From positions 65,342 to 112,173 of the forward strand of contig BMAT01009245.1 in NCBI GenBank assembly GCA_019649035.1: 46,832 nucleotides of DNA, read 5' to 3'. The stretch comes from Elysia marginata. Taxonomy: Eukaryota > Mollusca > Gastropoda > Plakobranchidae. A program made the translations under genes and the position numbers. Under the pieces are notes generated by a model that saw nothing but the letters and a program-made list of their open reading frames with translations, ran no database searches and was not told the DNA's origin. This document shows positions 9,901 to 19,517 of the stretch, piece by piece (the stretch's first letter is position 1; each line of letters opens with the position of its first letter).

Positions 9901-11142
9901 ACGCCCCACGGACTGTAGATCTAGATCTAGCTTTAAATCAATCGTCCGGCAAGGGCTCGGGAGTGTTCTTCCCCTTCCCCAAGTTAAAGAAGTGATGGAA
10001 AAACAAAAAGAAAGAGAGAGAGAGGGAGTGGACGCTTCAGATTGTTTCGCTTTAAAGTCAGTGCCGCTTAGACGCATTTCGGTTTATCGCATGAATGGTT
10101 ACAAAGACAAAGAAGAGACTTGTAAAATCTTTTGATTTCTTTGCGGATTATCGTATTTTTCGGTTTAAAGGGATTCTACTGTATTCAAATATGACAAAAT
10201 GCAGTTATTTCACGAGACAATGAGACATCAACTTATGTCTATCTCAAGGAAGTAAACTTTATATTGTCACAAACTGCCGCAGAGAAATTCCATTTTGACA
10301 TTCGTATCTTGCTACATTGGTAAGACCATTGCCATTCTTATGGTAGAAATGTAATATTTTTCAAAGGTGATGCTGTCAGTGAACGACCATGAGGAGATGG
10401 GGGTCCAACTATTGACTGTTGGTGGTCAGAGGATAGCCTGGGAAATTTTCAAACGCGACATAGACAGAAACTTTCAACATCTGGCCGGCATGTCCACATC
10501 TCTGACACGCTGGCTCAAGGATCTGGTAAGGCACATTGCATATTGTGGCATACACCTCCTTTTCAACACCTCATAATAAATCTCATAGTTTGAATTTCTT
10601 TGGAATTAACAAAAGCTTTGAATTAACAGGAATTGAGCTGTACACAAAAAGTCATGTTTATTTTACTCAGACTATTTTCTTCTCTTTTACCAGTATAAGT
10701 AATTAGCACTGCCTTCTCTTAGGTGACCATTCCATGCAAGATTGCAATCTCAGTCATTGCAGGGGTCAAAGACACTTTTATGTGTGCTTTGGGATGGTAG
10801 CTTTGGTCAGTGTTTTTTTCTTATATATATATCTCAGTCAATTTTATCTCATTTTTATATATAGTATTAGTAACAACATTGATGCTTGTTATCTTAGTGT
10901 CATGATTTTCTAGTCTTCAATTTTTTTTGTTTCATCATGCTTTAAAATGTATTTGCACACATTCTGTTTAGGATCCCGAGTGTCTCCACTTCCCTGGCAT
11001 GCCATTGTCAACCACTGAGCTGCTGCTAGAACAAGCTGCCACTCGCCTTACGGAAGACTCTCGTCATCACAATCTGGCGCAAGAGCTTTTGGAGAAGACA
11101 AGGACTTTAGCACAGTTCACATCTTCTGATAGTCGATCTTGA
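604..11142 (+). CDS. RAB3GAP2: Rab3 GTPase-activating protein non-catalytic subunit, C-terminal half (13 exons, 5' partial)
   Basis: Regulatory partner of RAB3GAP1; the heterodimer acts on Rab3 in exocytosis and on Rab18 at the endoplasmic reticulum. Coding segments: 604-952, 1717-2004, 2931-3037, 3305-3371, 4368-4438, 4834-4869, 5478-5552, 5946-6158, 6776-6865, 7748-7906, 8403-8507, 10367-10525, 10972-11142. They total 1890 bases (629 residues plus stop) and all phases agree. Matches to the human protein as I recall it run in order through FLLSNCCWEYAVLWNK, PKDRLCRK, VGMSDSSLGSF, VEGPTSLVELAVDQK, VKVLSLFDNK and CELYSYGHDKLGEE. The human protein is about 1390 residues, so this is the C-terminal 45 percent. 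The first two exons carry lysine/glutamate-rich low-complexity stretches that look lineage-specific. Two introns appear to use GC donors (after 6158 and 7906). The gene converges on IARS2. Confidence 0.95.
1284..1500 (+). mobile_element. tRNA-derived SINE in RAB3GAP2 intron
   Basis: A tRNA-like head with a B-box GGTTCAAACCC at 1331-1341, then a body containing TGAAAATGGGTACCCAGC and TATAGGCAATTC. The A-box is degenerate. The body resembles that of the SINE near 40790-40985 (AGTACCCAGATATGGGCAAT on its minus strand), so the two probably belong to related families. Edges are approximate. Confidence 0.7.
1717..2004 (+). CDS. RAB3GAP2: RAB3GAP2 exon B with acidic low-complexity tract
   Basis: Acceptor CGACAG, donor AAAT|GTGAGT, phase 1 to phase 1. 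It starts with conserved SIPEVVARYVVQQHLNP and then runs into about 50 residues dominated by Glu, Ser and Lys, coded partly by GAA/GAG runs near 1808-1835. It ends with SERPLAERVQEMSQSDKVK. I do not recall an acidic tract of this kind in the vertebrate protein. Confidence 0.9.
2931..3037 (+). CDS. RAB3GAP2: RAB3GAP2 exon C
   Basis: Encodes QLDELRKRFPHN and then LHNDFLLSNCCWEYAVLWNK, matching human [31 protein letters not shown] as I recall it. Acceptors at 2880 and 2887 would put stops in frame, so the acceptor ending at 2930 (TTCATTCAAAG) is chosen; it fits phase 1 exactly. The donor at 3038 lies in a local tandem duplication (listed separately). Confidence 0.85.
3024..3145 (+). repeat. 61-bp tandem duplication spanning the exon C splice donor
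   Basis: Copy 1 starts at 3024 and copy 2 at 3085, both with ATAAAGAGCCAGAGGTAATT and then CACTTATTT. Copy 1 is the real exon end (3037) and donor; copy 2 repeats the last coding bases and donor (GT at 3099-3100). Copy 2 has drifted at a few positions. Confidence 0.85.
3305..3371 (+). CDS. RAB3GAP2: RAB3GAP2 exon D
   Basis: ETWNLELSLEFLRLVQNAIL between a CTTTGCAG acceptor and a GTAAGT donor; phase 0 in, phase 1 out. Confidence 0.9.
3372..4367 (+). other. RAB3GAP2 intron D-E
   Basis: About 1 kb with no coding similarity. GTGGAACCCCTCAACAGAGA at 3399-3418 resembles an inverted-repeat transposon end, but I could not find a matching partner, so no element is called. Confidence 0.5.
4368..4438 (+). 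CDS. RAB3GAP2: RAB3GAP2 exon E
   Basis: VSSLLWHMFMKKRSSSAAHL followed by MEK, matching the human stretch around [20 protein letters not shown]. Acceptor TTTTTGCAG, donor GTCAGT. Confidence 0.92.
4627..4801 (+). mobile_element. MITE family A, copy 1 (175 bp)
   Basis: The right end reads GGCCTGACTG followed by TA; the left end starts CAGTTCAGTTGAGG. The interior has ATTGGTAATCTGAATAATTT and TAGTTTGGATTAAGC, also found in the copy near 30055. It lies just before RAB3GAP2 exon F. Confidence 0.65.
4834..4869 (+). CDS. RAB3GAP2: RAB3GAP2 exon F (36 bp)
   Basis: A 12-codon exon, VAKTPKDRLCRK, matching human VGKSPKDRLCRR. Acceptor TTATTTTCAG, donor GTATGC, phase 0 on both sides. It is too short to stand out as an ORF and rests on homology and splice signals. 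Confidence 0.9.
5478..5552 (+). CDS. RAB3GAP2: RAB3GAP2 exon G
   Basis: EVGMSDSSLGSFISLCADFM then EIIMD, matching human [25 protein letters not shown]. Acceptor ATGTACAG, donor GTAAGT. Confidence 0.93.
5946..6158 (+). CDS. RAB3GAP2: RAB3GAP2 exon H (probable GC donor)
   Basis: 71 codons with VEGPTSLVELAVDQKATNYG and KPVKVLSLFDNK, close to the human segment. The exon end that preserves alignment length is AACAAG followed by GCAGGT, a GC donor. A GT four bases later can be used in frame only with an acceptor ten bases into the next exon, which removes Gly-Arg. Confidence 0.88.
6776..6865 (+). CDS. RAB3GAP2: RAB3GAP2 exon I
   Basis: GRAALFKELHAHPLLPNQKV then EPALITARKN. Acceptor CCTTTCAG; donor GTGAGT. 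A second AG at 6784-6785 offers an alternative in-frame start six bases shorter overall when paired with the GT at 6163. Confidence 0.88.
7748..7906 (+). CDS. RAB3GAP2: RAB3GAP2 exon J (GC donor)
   Basis: FLCQVISASVATIEPPSGLD leads into a Ser-rich linker and ends YPAAFKWPQ. The next exon continues VVQMLARDFGLDL in the same frame. The junction is CAG|GCAAGC. The nearest downstream GT gives a frameshift and early stop, so a GC-AG intron is the best reading. Confidence 0.88.
8403..8507 (+). CDS. RAB3GAP2: RAB3GAP2 exon K
   Basis: VVQMLARDFGLDLDFFKRHH then VCELYSYGHDKLGEE, matching human [21 protein letters not shown]. Acceptor CTTATAG, donor GTTAGT. The next intron holds the Tigger-type element. 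Confidence 0.93.
8783..10181 (-). mobile_element. Tigger/pogo-type DNA transposon, internal deletion derivative (1399 bp)
   Basis: Terminal inverted repeats of 24 bases begin CAGTAGAATCCCTCTAAACC at 8783 and CAGTAGAATCCCTTTAAACC on the minus strand at 10181, differing at one position, with TA on each side (8781-8782 and 10182-10183). The minus strand encodes the start of a transposase. Only the DNA-binding part is present; the DDE catalytic part is missing, so it could move only with help. About 650 bases ahead of the transposase start are CpG-rich and may have held its promoter. The element sits in the RAB3GAP2 intron K-L, antisense to the gene. Confidence 0.9.
9066..9405 (-). pseudogene. 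Tigger/pogo transposase N-terminal fragment (CENP-B-type HTH)
   Basis: Starts MSKRKHSAHTIDFKLQILSE and continues with KKLTKTEICKKHSIRNSTLS, the first CENP-B-type helix-turn-helix seen in Tigger (TIGD) transposases, then KLCSHEGLEECCFCLV. A frameshift near 9150 separates this from NVPLSGPVVIGKAAEIAQLM, the start of the second helix-turn-helix. Sequence then runs into the 3' end of the element with no DDE domain. Not a host gene. Confidence 0.85.
10367..10525 (+). CDS. RAB3GAP2: RAB3GAP2 exon L
   Basis: VMLSVNDHEEMGVQLLTVGG, QRIAWEIFKRDIDRN and STSLTRWLKDL match the human stretch LLVLTGQRLAHALLHTQ...TLCTWLKAM. Acceptor TTTTCAAAG, donor GTAAGG, phase 0 on both sides. Confidence 0.93.
10972..11142 (+). 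CDS. RAB3GAP2: RAB3GAP2 last exon M
   Basis: DPECLHFPGMPLSTTELLLE continues to HHNLAQELLEKTRTLAQF and stops with TGA at 11140-11142. This corresponds to the human C-terminus ([25 protein letters not shown]). Acceptor ATTCTGTTTAG. Confidence 0.93.
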   Translation, partial: DPECLHFPGMPLSTTELLLEQAATRLTEDSRHHNLAQELLEKTRTLAQFTSSDSRS

Positions 11143-11775
11143 CAATGGACACTCGTCTTTTGCTTTCAGTCAGTTTTGAATTTTGAAACCTCGTCTATCT
11201 AGAAAAAAAAGTCTAATTTAGAGCATGCCCTTAGACTTTTCTATTTTTTTCAAGTAGTGTTGAATTTCAAATATCATTTTTCTTTAAAAAAAAATTTTCA
11301 TATGTAAAGTCAGTGATTAATTTGTGCATCAACCTTGTCTTATATTAGGGTGCTCATACTTTTATGTGAGAAATTGAATGATAAGATGAGGTACAAAAAA
11401 AAATCTGTAAACTTTTGACAAGCTTTTAAAAAATTTAGTATTGATGACAGCATTACCCAAGAGCTGGTTTGATTTCAACACAAATTTTAAAAAGATCACC
11501 ATCAATTGGGCTCAGCAATCATTTTACCCACTGCAAAAAAAAGCTAGTCTCAATGTTTTTATTTGATATAAAAAATATTTAAATGTTATCACAAGTATAG
11601 AAATGGTTGACTTTGTAAACCTATGAATTTTTTTAAAAGAATTTTTCTAGGCTACTGACTTGAAAAATCATCCAAATCTCAAAGAAAAATCTTTCTATCA
11701 CAAAGGTCTTATAGATCTAACTGTTACAAAAAGATGTAATCTTTCAAAATGTGGAACTATTCTTTTCACTCCTTG

Positions 11776-11781
11776 AATAAA
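11776..11781 (+). terminator. Candidate proximal polyadenylation signal
   Basis: An AATAAA hexamer 634 bases after the RAB3GAP2 stop. Such hexamers are common in AT-rich DNA, so this is only a candidate. Confidence 0.3.
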
Positions 11782-12420
11782 TACATGATTATGTGCAATA
11801 TAAATTTCAAACATAGGTTGGGAGAACAAAAATACCATCAACTTGAATTGAACTATAATTTCACTTCTGGTGCTTTTTTATGTGAAGTCAATAATGAAAT
11901 TTAAATAACTATTCTGTTGAAGGCTTGGAAAAAATCACAACAAAACAGACAGACATTGTGTCTTCCAGTAGTTTTTAGTTTCTGTCTGCAGGAAAAGAAA
12001 GCAGAAAAAATTCTACTCAGCAATTAACTGTGTTGTGTTGTTAGATCACTGCTCGTCATAAATATCATTAAGGGATTAATTGATTATAAATCCTTGCATT
12101 TTGAGTCATTCTAATGTTATTGAAGGTCATATAGTTTTATATACCAGCCTCCAAATCTCATGGTATAGGAGTTAAGAAGGAATTCAGTCTCTCCTAGAAA
12201 CCAATGAGATTAGCAGGTCTATCTCAATGTATTGTCATTGAATTATTTTATATAATAATCTCAACAACCTCTTGTATGCTTACTAATTACTGTTTTCAGT
12301 TGCTCACAAAATGTAAATTTTGGCTGCTGCCTTCTGGGTCACCAGTCCAATTTTCACATACATTGGAGTATACTTACAAATACAAGTATATTTATCTATT
12401 TATTTGGACATCAAAAAAAA

Positions 12421-12490
12421 NNNNNNNNNNNNNNNNNNNNNNNNNNNNNNNNNNNNNNNNNNNNNNNNNNNNNNNNNNNNNNNNNNNNNN
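12421..12490. other. Assembly gap (70 N)
   Basis: Run of N inside the probable RAB3GAP2 3' UTR, next to an A-run on the left. An A-rich repeat may have broken the assembly. Confidence 1.
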
Positions 12491-12930
12491 AAAAACTGCA
12501 CTGAGGGTTAAGGGATCTAATTTTATCATGAAATGATTGGCCTACTAAGCCACAAAATTAAATACTTAGGAGTTTGAACTTTGTCATCAAAATGTATTTT
12601 GACTTATTGGAAAAAGTAGTTATGCTAACCTAAATGTCACAATTGTTAGTTGACTTATAAGAAAAAGTATTTTATGCTGACCCAAAACTCACAATTTCGA
12701 ATTATATGATTGATACACATTTTTACTGTATAGGCTTTTATCTCTTAAGTAGCCCATTAGTACTATGTACATTTTGTGAAGGATTTTCCTGGAGCATCCC
12801 TCGCATGTGCAGCCTTAAATGTTGGAATAAGGAGAGGTTTTTTGCACTTTATCTATCTTTTCAAGAAGTGTCTCAGATAGCTCTGTCCTCTTTATTTTGG
12901 TTGGTTTTCATCACTCACAAATCGTTTGTA

Positions 12931-13146
12931 TGTCTTGCGTCCAGGTTGAATGAGTCAGATGTCGCAATTTTCCCCTTTAAATAAGTTGCTACTTTGAACA
13001 AGACATTAATTTTACTAAGCTTCCATATGTATACAATTTTCATAAAATTATCAGCATTTTGTGAAAAGAAGGAAAGAAGGAAAACTAGGCTTTTCCTCAA
13101 AAACTCAATTTCAGACTTCTGACTCCTTCTCCTTGGACGTAAGACT
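12931..13146 (+). mobile_element. MITE family C, copy 1 (216 bp)
   Basis: Ends are inverted repeats: TGTCTTGCGTCCAGGTTGAA on the left and AGTCTTACGTCCAAGGAGAA on the minus strand at the right, flanked by TA (12929-12930, 13147-13148). The interior matches the copy at 31915-32127 (AAAATTATCA.CATTTTGTGAAAAG; GGCTTTTCCTCA). Lies in the probable RAB3GAP2 3' UTR. Confidence 0.8.
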
Positions 13147-13967
13147 TACGATTATTGTCATTACTCAAATCTTTGTAAAATGTGGGTTATACAGTATTTC
13201 ATCATTTGCTACATTTTTCCTCTGTGAACACCCTATTGTAGTTATCCCCCTACCTTGCTATGGTGCTGTGAAAAACAGCTAAATCTTTTTTTTCAAACCT
13301 GTGATATATTGCAATGTATGTCATTTGGAAATTGCAATCCTTTGAAGAGGACTGTTTGCTTTTTTTTCCTGTAAGCAAAACTTTCCTTGTAATTTTTTGC
13401 TTTTCAAAAACTGTTGTTACATTTACGATGCTTATCCATTTTTGACAACTTTAAATCTTCTTGTGATGTATGAACAGATACAAAAACAGTATTCTGTGAG
13501 AACATGATATGTAAAATTATATCATCCTTAGCTGAATATGAATAGAAAATCAAGGTCATGTGAAACTAGATTGATTTTAAACTTTTATTTATAGCACACA
13601 GAAGGGTTGGATGCAAGAAAACGCTGTATTATGGCGGCTACTATTTATCCTTAAGCTTAAAAAATTGATTATTATCACCTCGAGCTAGCTGTCAATTTGG
13701 ATTGCTCTCTATGATAAACTGCACACATTTTTCTCTCTAGTCAGATGTCAATCATGATTGCATGAAGACATTAGAAGTACCCTTCATTTCAAACACAACT
13801 AAGATGAAAATTGTGAAACAAACCCCAGATCTTGAGGTCTAATCAATATATTTGTTTTTGAAAAAAATTGTACATGCACTTTTGCATCATCCAAATTTCA
13901 ATTATTTTTTCAAGACTTTTGGTGTTTTCAATTATTGTTTATGCCTGTATTTAATTCTTTAATGTCA

Positions 13968-13973
13968 AATAAA
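13968..13973 (+). terminator. Candidate distal polyadenylation signal
   Basis: AATAAA followed within about 30 bases by T-rich sequence (near 14009), a usual arrangement for cleavage. It would give a 3' UTR of about 2.8 kb. Confidence 0.4.
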
Positions 13974-14980
13974 GCATTCACTATTACTCCCTGCTTTTAA
14001 TGTTACTCATTTTTTTTGTTGCTTTTATGCATATAACGTATGCTTTCTTTTCTATATAACTCTCAAATTGGATCTATTTATTAGAACCAATACTATGACA
14101 AGGGAATGCTACTGCACTACTGCAAGTGTTTGGGTTTAAATTGAATTTTCAAATGATAATATGTCGTGCAAAACTCAGTAACATTTATTGAAATATGCAC
14201 ATTTGCAGTTAAACCAGTTGTCCTTTAAAGCAGAAAAACAGTCTAAGTTATATCATATTTAATTTTGAGGAGCAACCCTTCCTGATTTGAAATTGCAGTG
14301 GAGAGAATATATTTTATATTCAACACTGTTTGCTTCAAGTTATGTGAAGTCAACTGTGCTTTATTAATAGTATGTATTGCTCGCCTTAGAACGGCATAAC
14401 GTATTAATGAGAGCCAGCAGTAGCAGATTGATTTCCCTGATGGTTGTTCTAGTATCTTAAAATCGTTTGGTCTCTAACAAAGGTTCTAGGCAAGGTGAGT
14501 GAGAGCTCCTGAACAGTTTGGTGCTCGACAAAATTACCTTTATAAACCTGTTCAGTTTTTTTTCTTTCTACTTCTAGCAAACACCAATGTTTTCTTAAAA
14601 GCAGGTACACAAACATTATTACTGCCAAAAAAAAAATAAAAAGAAGCCAAACAATATTGTTGACAAAAATTACCCTTATTACATATCGTTATCGTTCTAT
14701 ACCAGTGTATAATCCATCTCACTACTTTTGAGCTAGACCAAAAAGAAATCACTATTAGCTGAGAAGATCGTGAATTGAATAAAAATTTGAAAAATTTCAT
14801 CCTTTTGTAATAACGCATTGATCTATAATATAAAATTTATATTTTATTTTGTGTTTTTGTCTACAATGTGTTATACATGTAAGGGATGATTTTTTAAATC
14901 TTTAGACGTGCATAATCCTCTTTAGCTCAGTATAGCCAGTCTGCTGTGGCCCGCGGATATGGAAGAGACACCATTACGTT

Positions 14981-15352
14981 TTGCAAGCAGTGGCTATCCG
15001 TGTATGTGATTTACAGGCTGAGAGGAACATGGAAAAGAGAACTTTCATTGGTAAAAAAAAGTCCAGTATCAAAACCGGACATAGGTTTATTTTTAGTTAT
15101 AATCCGGTGAACCTTGATTTTGACAAATTTGGATTATATACAGATAGGGAATGGCAACGACGATATCCATTTTCCCTTCCAGCAGCAGTACATTACCATA
15201 CATTTCCAGTCTGGATATTTGTTGTGGGAACAACATTAACCTCAAATCATCCAAAATTTGAATTTTCCGTTTGCATGCATTACAGAAAAAGAGTCAAGTC
15301 TCAGCTCTCTGTTAATGTTGTGAAATATATTGATAAGTCAAAAAATGGATGA
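14981..15352 (+). other. Unrecognised 123-codon open reading frame
   Basis: The longest frame in the intergenic stretch. The product has no motif I know and includes RRYPFSLPAAVHYHTFPVWI. It has no splice context or conserved neighbour. It may be chance or the remains of a mobile element ending in the CpG-rich island just downstream. Confidence 0.15.
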
Positions 15353-15619
15353 CTTGAAGTTAAACTTTGTGTTTACAGGGTTAAAAATATTTGGAGTCGA
15401 GAAGTGTTGAACTATAGAGGTCCAGATTTTTTAAAGTTGACTGTACAATGTTTTCGGGTAAACGAAAAAAACAACAAAGATTTGCTAAACAAAGATCTAG
15501 TTTTGTCAACCTGTCTCAAAGGCCAAGATGTAAGGCATTTTGAAATTGCGAAATTTTTCATAAAATGGTATTACTTTTTATTACCTGGGGTTGATTGGTT
15601 AGTGATTCTTACAGGGTGG

Positions 15620-16110
15620 AAAGTTTTCCGCGGATCCGCGGCAGCGTTAGTTACGCGGCTTGCACGCAGTGGTGCTGATTTTGTGCAAGAAGCGCGGTTA
15701 AACTCCGCTCAAAATGGCCGTGAGGAAAAGCAAGGTCCGCGGTTTTAATATTCCTACTGGTTCATCCTTCCTTCTTTTCTGTGTTTCAAAATCGGCGAGT
15801 GTCGCTAAAATCAGCTCAATGCATCGTACCTATACATAGTTAAGCTCAGCCGCTATTGGTAATATCTGCATCTCCAAGCGCGGCACTTTTAGTTAGGACA
15901 TTGCCTCTGAGCGTTCATTGGATCATTGCCCTTGTCTAGTGCTATTGCATTGCATCAATTACCGGTAGGCACTTTCTTAGTATCGGTACATGTATTCTTA
16001 CTTGCTTCGGGGCCTCCCTTTTCCAGGCTGTCCTTGAAAAAAAAACCCACAGCGCCGCGTTTAAGAGATACGACAACAAACCGCACCTGTAATTACTGTG
16101 GAAATAATTC
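15620..16110. other. CpG-rich island with a 14-base perfect palindrome
   Basis: CpG dinucleotides are dense here compared with the AT-rich surroundings. CCGCGGATCCGCGG at 15628-15641 is a perfect palindrome; CCGCGG recurs at 14951-14956 and near 15737. It may be a promoter, an element end or an unmethylated remnant. Nothing else identifies it. Confidence 0.4.
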
Positions 16111-16559
16111 TATCAATTTCTTTCAATGGGTGGCCCTAATGAGTTGCGCAATACAGTCAGCTCTGCTAATTGTATTGACTTCATCCACTGAACGGCCATG
16201 ATCAGGTGATTATCAGAAAATCTCAAGCCTAGATTTATCATTCTACGATAGTAAGCTTGTAGGCCCTTTACCACCCACCAACCCACCCCTTTCCTGTGCA
16301 CAATGTAGATTCTTACAGATAGGCACCATTTAAAAAACAAACAAGAGACCACGCTGTCTGCTCAGATATTAGTATGTATACATTGCTTTTGCGTCTATGT
16401 GGAATATGCAGCGAGACTATTAAACTTTTTCAAGGAAAAAATCGAAGCAGGCCTTTCTCTGACTTTTCAATTTCAGTCTCAAACTTAGGACAGCAGCCGT
16501 CAAAATTTCTCGAGTCTTTTCCCTTACACTTTGTTACATCAAAGTTCATAATATGTCTT

Positions 16560-16825
16560 TTTCAGCCCGACACGCCCCTACTCCCCGCCCTCTCTCTCTT
16601 CCTCCCTCATATCTTTTTCTTTATCTCTCTCTGAGTTTCTTCCTCTCAAACTTTGATGTACTTGATGTTCCTGCTTTTTCTCTGCCTATGGTCTTATCTA
16701 CTCCCCCCCCTCCCACCCTCTGCTTCATGGGAACATAATCTTTCTTTTTCAACCCGATACACACATACCCCCTATCTCTCTCTCTGTCTGTCTGTCTGTC
16801 TGTCTCTCCCTCCCTCCCTTTAATA
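16560..16825 (+). repeat. Pyrimidine-rich simple repeats
   Basis: CTCTCT, TCTG and CCCTCC arrays, including TCTG repeats near 16784-16803. Confidence 0.85.
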
Positions 16826-18648
16826 TCGGGAAATGAATAAGACTTGCAAGAACTCATTTTTAGTCGAAGTATTAAGTTGTTTGATAAACACGCTTGACTG
16901 AAACTGGTACATCTACAGGACGTGCATTTCATTTTAAACTAGAAAATGAGGTATAATCAAGTGGAAGGAGGTGGGTTGGTAGTGTGAAGTTTGAGTTTTG
17001 GAGATATAAAGCTCCAGACAAAAATTAATTAAATGTCCCCGATCAATGGGAATCACGGTGCTACATGTTACTGAGGTCTAGTACCCGACTCTATGTCATT
17101 GATGCTTGTGGTCAGTACATAGGGTAACAATTAGACAACTGCATTGGAGTGACCCCGCCATCAGAAACATAGTGTGGCCTTTTTATGCTCGCAGTGTTCT
17201 GATGGTAGAGATGCAGAAGCCACCTATCTGCATTTAAGGGTGCCTATGCAGTTGTTTTATTGTTTGGTGGAATTTTCCTATATCTTTTTGTATAGGCCTA
17301 TATAGGAGCTTAATTTTGGTGATATTGCTAGAAACCCTAGTGTGAACAAATATAGGATTGGTAAGAAAAGGAAGTATTGGAGATAGTGCTGTGAAAATAC
17401 CTCTAACTAGAAAAAGTAAAGGTCTTAGTACATTAAAACATAACATGAACATAATGACATCTAGATCTAGAGCAGATAAAGACTAGCCCCTCCAGTTATG
17501 CTCTTGGCAGTTTCCCACCTCAAATATAAAAGTCAGTTGTCAAGTACAGTGTATTAATTTAAAGCAAATTGCTATTGCTCAAATTTTTAAAAATAAATTT
17601 GAATCGCAGTTTATTCCAGATTGTTATACAAATCAGCATGTCTTAACATGTTGCATCATTTGTAAAGGGTTGGTTGTATGGGTACCGATTGAAACCATTC
17701 AACCACAAAGTTCAAGGGCAAAAATTTTTTTACACTTTCCACCCTTTTCTTAATTACCATATACCCATGATCTTTTTTTTTCTATTTTTTGAATTGTATG
17801 AACTTTAAAAGAAATTTTACATGTTTTGTTTTAATAAAAATGAGCTGTAACTTGCTAAAAAAAGGCCTGTCTGAAAAATAAACGAATGACAATCCGTCTT
17901 AGCTCTATACACTAGTCCCTCAGTCAATAAATGATTCCTTGAGCAAGTTTATAATGAGGTAATAATGTAGAGCCTAGACTTCACAGCAATATTTCCTCTG
18001 CAGTCAGTACCTCTGAACACTCATATATGACAATGAACAATTTTTTCAATGTACATTACAAGGAGATTAATACTGAAGAAGAACAATAACTACATCACCT
18101 GTTGTACTTAAAAACACCTCTCTCACCCCCCGGAAGACCTCTACAAATTAAGCAACATTGCACAAGAGAGAAGCCGGTGGAGTGAATTTACAGCAAGAAA
18201 ACATATAAGAAGGTGTCAAGGTGTCCATATTGGATGTCTGAGATGCACAGGACAATAGGTCAAATCAGGTCTTGACACACAGGGAAAGTTTGAACACAAC
18301 ATTGATAATTGTTACATGTAGGGCCTACTTCACTTGTAAACAAACAATAAATAAAGCAAACACTCTAACAATGCAAGTGAACAAATTATAAAGCTTTAAT
18401 ATCTTAGAAGTCAGACATATTCAAACAAAGCTTTTCTCTTATAATACAACCAGTTTTAAAAATTTGAGACTTACAAATAATGAAGTATCTGAGTTTTGTA
18501 AATAATGGCAAGAGAAATTTTTGTCCTTGACCTCGCCAACCTATGACTATGAGGAAAATTTGTTGTCAGAATTTTAAACTATGCTGCTGGTTCCATGTAT
18601 TTTGAAATACATGTAAAACTCAAAGAGTGAACAGTTGTATTACTTATA

Positions 18649-18841
18649 CAGTGAGCGTCGCATCTACCAACATCATACTCAATGAACCCTTGCATTTAAT
18701 TTAATTTACAAGGCTGATAGATTGTGTAGAAGTTTCCCATTTTTCTTGCCTTTAGCTGCTGTAAAGAGACCTTGCTCTCAATTAACACTGGATTCAGCCA
18801 ACTTTCTAACTCTTACCGAAAGTTTGATTCAAGGTCGACTG
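18649..18841 (-). mobile_element. MITE family B, short copy (193 bp)
   Basis: Flanked by TA. Inverted ends are CAGTGAGCGTCGCATCTACC and, on the minus strand, CAGTCGACCTTGAATCAAAC. It shares CTCAATGAACCCTTGCAT and CAAGGTCTCTTTA blocks with 37807-38284, in opposite orientation. Confidence 0.75.
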
Positions 18842-19062
18842 TACCTGCACAACCGTTACAAAGGGCCTTAGTGTGATTTCAAAAATGTGTATAAACCTCG
18901 CTGCTCTTGATAAACCTTCATAACATCTGGGTTGATCTTATCACGAAAACTGCTATAGCTTATGCAAGGATGTCAAATCATATTAGGGGAGAAAAACCAG
19001 AAGATGAGCCAACCATTTCATCTCAACATAAAACAAATTTCACAGACAAAAGCTTTGTAATA

Positions 19063-19068
19063 TTTATT
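19063..19068 (-). terminator. Candidate IARS2 polyadenylation signal
   Basis: AATAAA on the minus strand, about 290 bases after the IARS2 stop. Confidence 0.35.
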
Positions 19069-19359
19069 AATGTTTTGATAATAATTATAATAATAACACT
19101 TAACCAGGAAAATTTCCAAGAATTGAACAAAACACTCCCCACCCCCACCCCCCAGAAATACTAGAGATTTAACATCTCAACTGATATTGCCTACTTTAAG
19201 ATCACTTATCTTTCATTTGCAGATAAATTATAACTTAGGCAATAGGCATCATAATTTACTGGTATTTGGCACATCAGGTCAATGCTAATCTATGTATGCA
19301 TAGTTTTTAGTTAGCCTCTTCAATTTTAGTTTCTTTGATAATTAAAGAGGGTGAAAATA

Positions 19360-19517
19360 TCACGTAGCCCAGTCTTGAGCCATGACTCGAAGGCATCTTT
19401 CACATGGGGTGCCGTAACTTTCAGCTGTGTAACGGCGACATCTCTCACAAATGTGTAGTTGGGCTGGTGCAACCAAAATGTTGAAGTCAACTTCAGAGGT
19501 AGAATCTGATGATGGTT
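19360..19517 (-). CDS. IARS2: IARS2 last exon (zinc motif)
   Basis: [20 protein letters not shown] then [17 protein letters not shown], ending TGA at 19360-19362. CxxC with a second CxxC nearby is the C-terminal zinc site of bacterial and mitochondrial enzymes (human CPRCWKYTAESSDTLCPRC). Acceptor CTGTAACAG. Confidence 0.96.

Larger units (their letters stand above)
11143..13990 (+). other. Probable RAB3GAP2 3' untranslated region
   Basis: AT-rich sequence without a convincing coding frame follows the stop. Two AATAAA hexamers mark possible ends, at 11776-11781 and 13968-13973. The long-UTR reading is inference; transcript data would decide. It includes a 70-base assembly gap and one MITE (12931-13146). 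Confidence 0.45.
13991..19359. other. Intergenic stretch between the convergent genes
   Basis: Contains the IARS2 3' UTR on the right, a CpG-rich island near 15620-16100, pyrimidine-rich simple repeats near 16560-16820 and a small MITE (18649-18841). Short open frames at 14981-15352 and 15404-15748 match nothing I recognise. No third gene can be supported. Confidence 0.6.

Noticed and set aside
9569-10135. 188-codon open frame in the right part of the Tigger element as a gene
   Set aside because: Low-complexity, opposite to the transposase, in CpG-rich leader sequence; no recognisable motif.
10565-10640. A further copy of MITE family A in RAB3GAP2 intron L-M
   Set aside because: Only short shared words (TTTGAATTAAC, GAATTGAGCTGTA) in AT-rich sequence; too weak to call.
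18907-19164. 85-codon open frame on the + strand
   Set aside because: AT-rich, low complexity, antisense to the probable IARS2 3' UTR, no homology.
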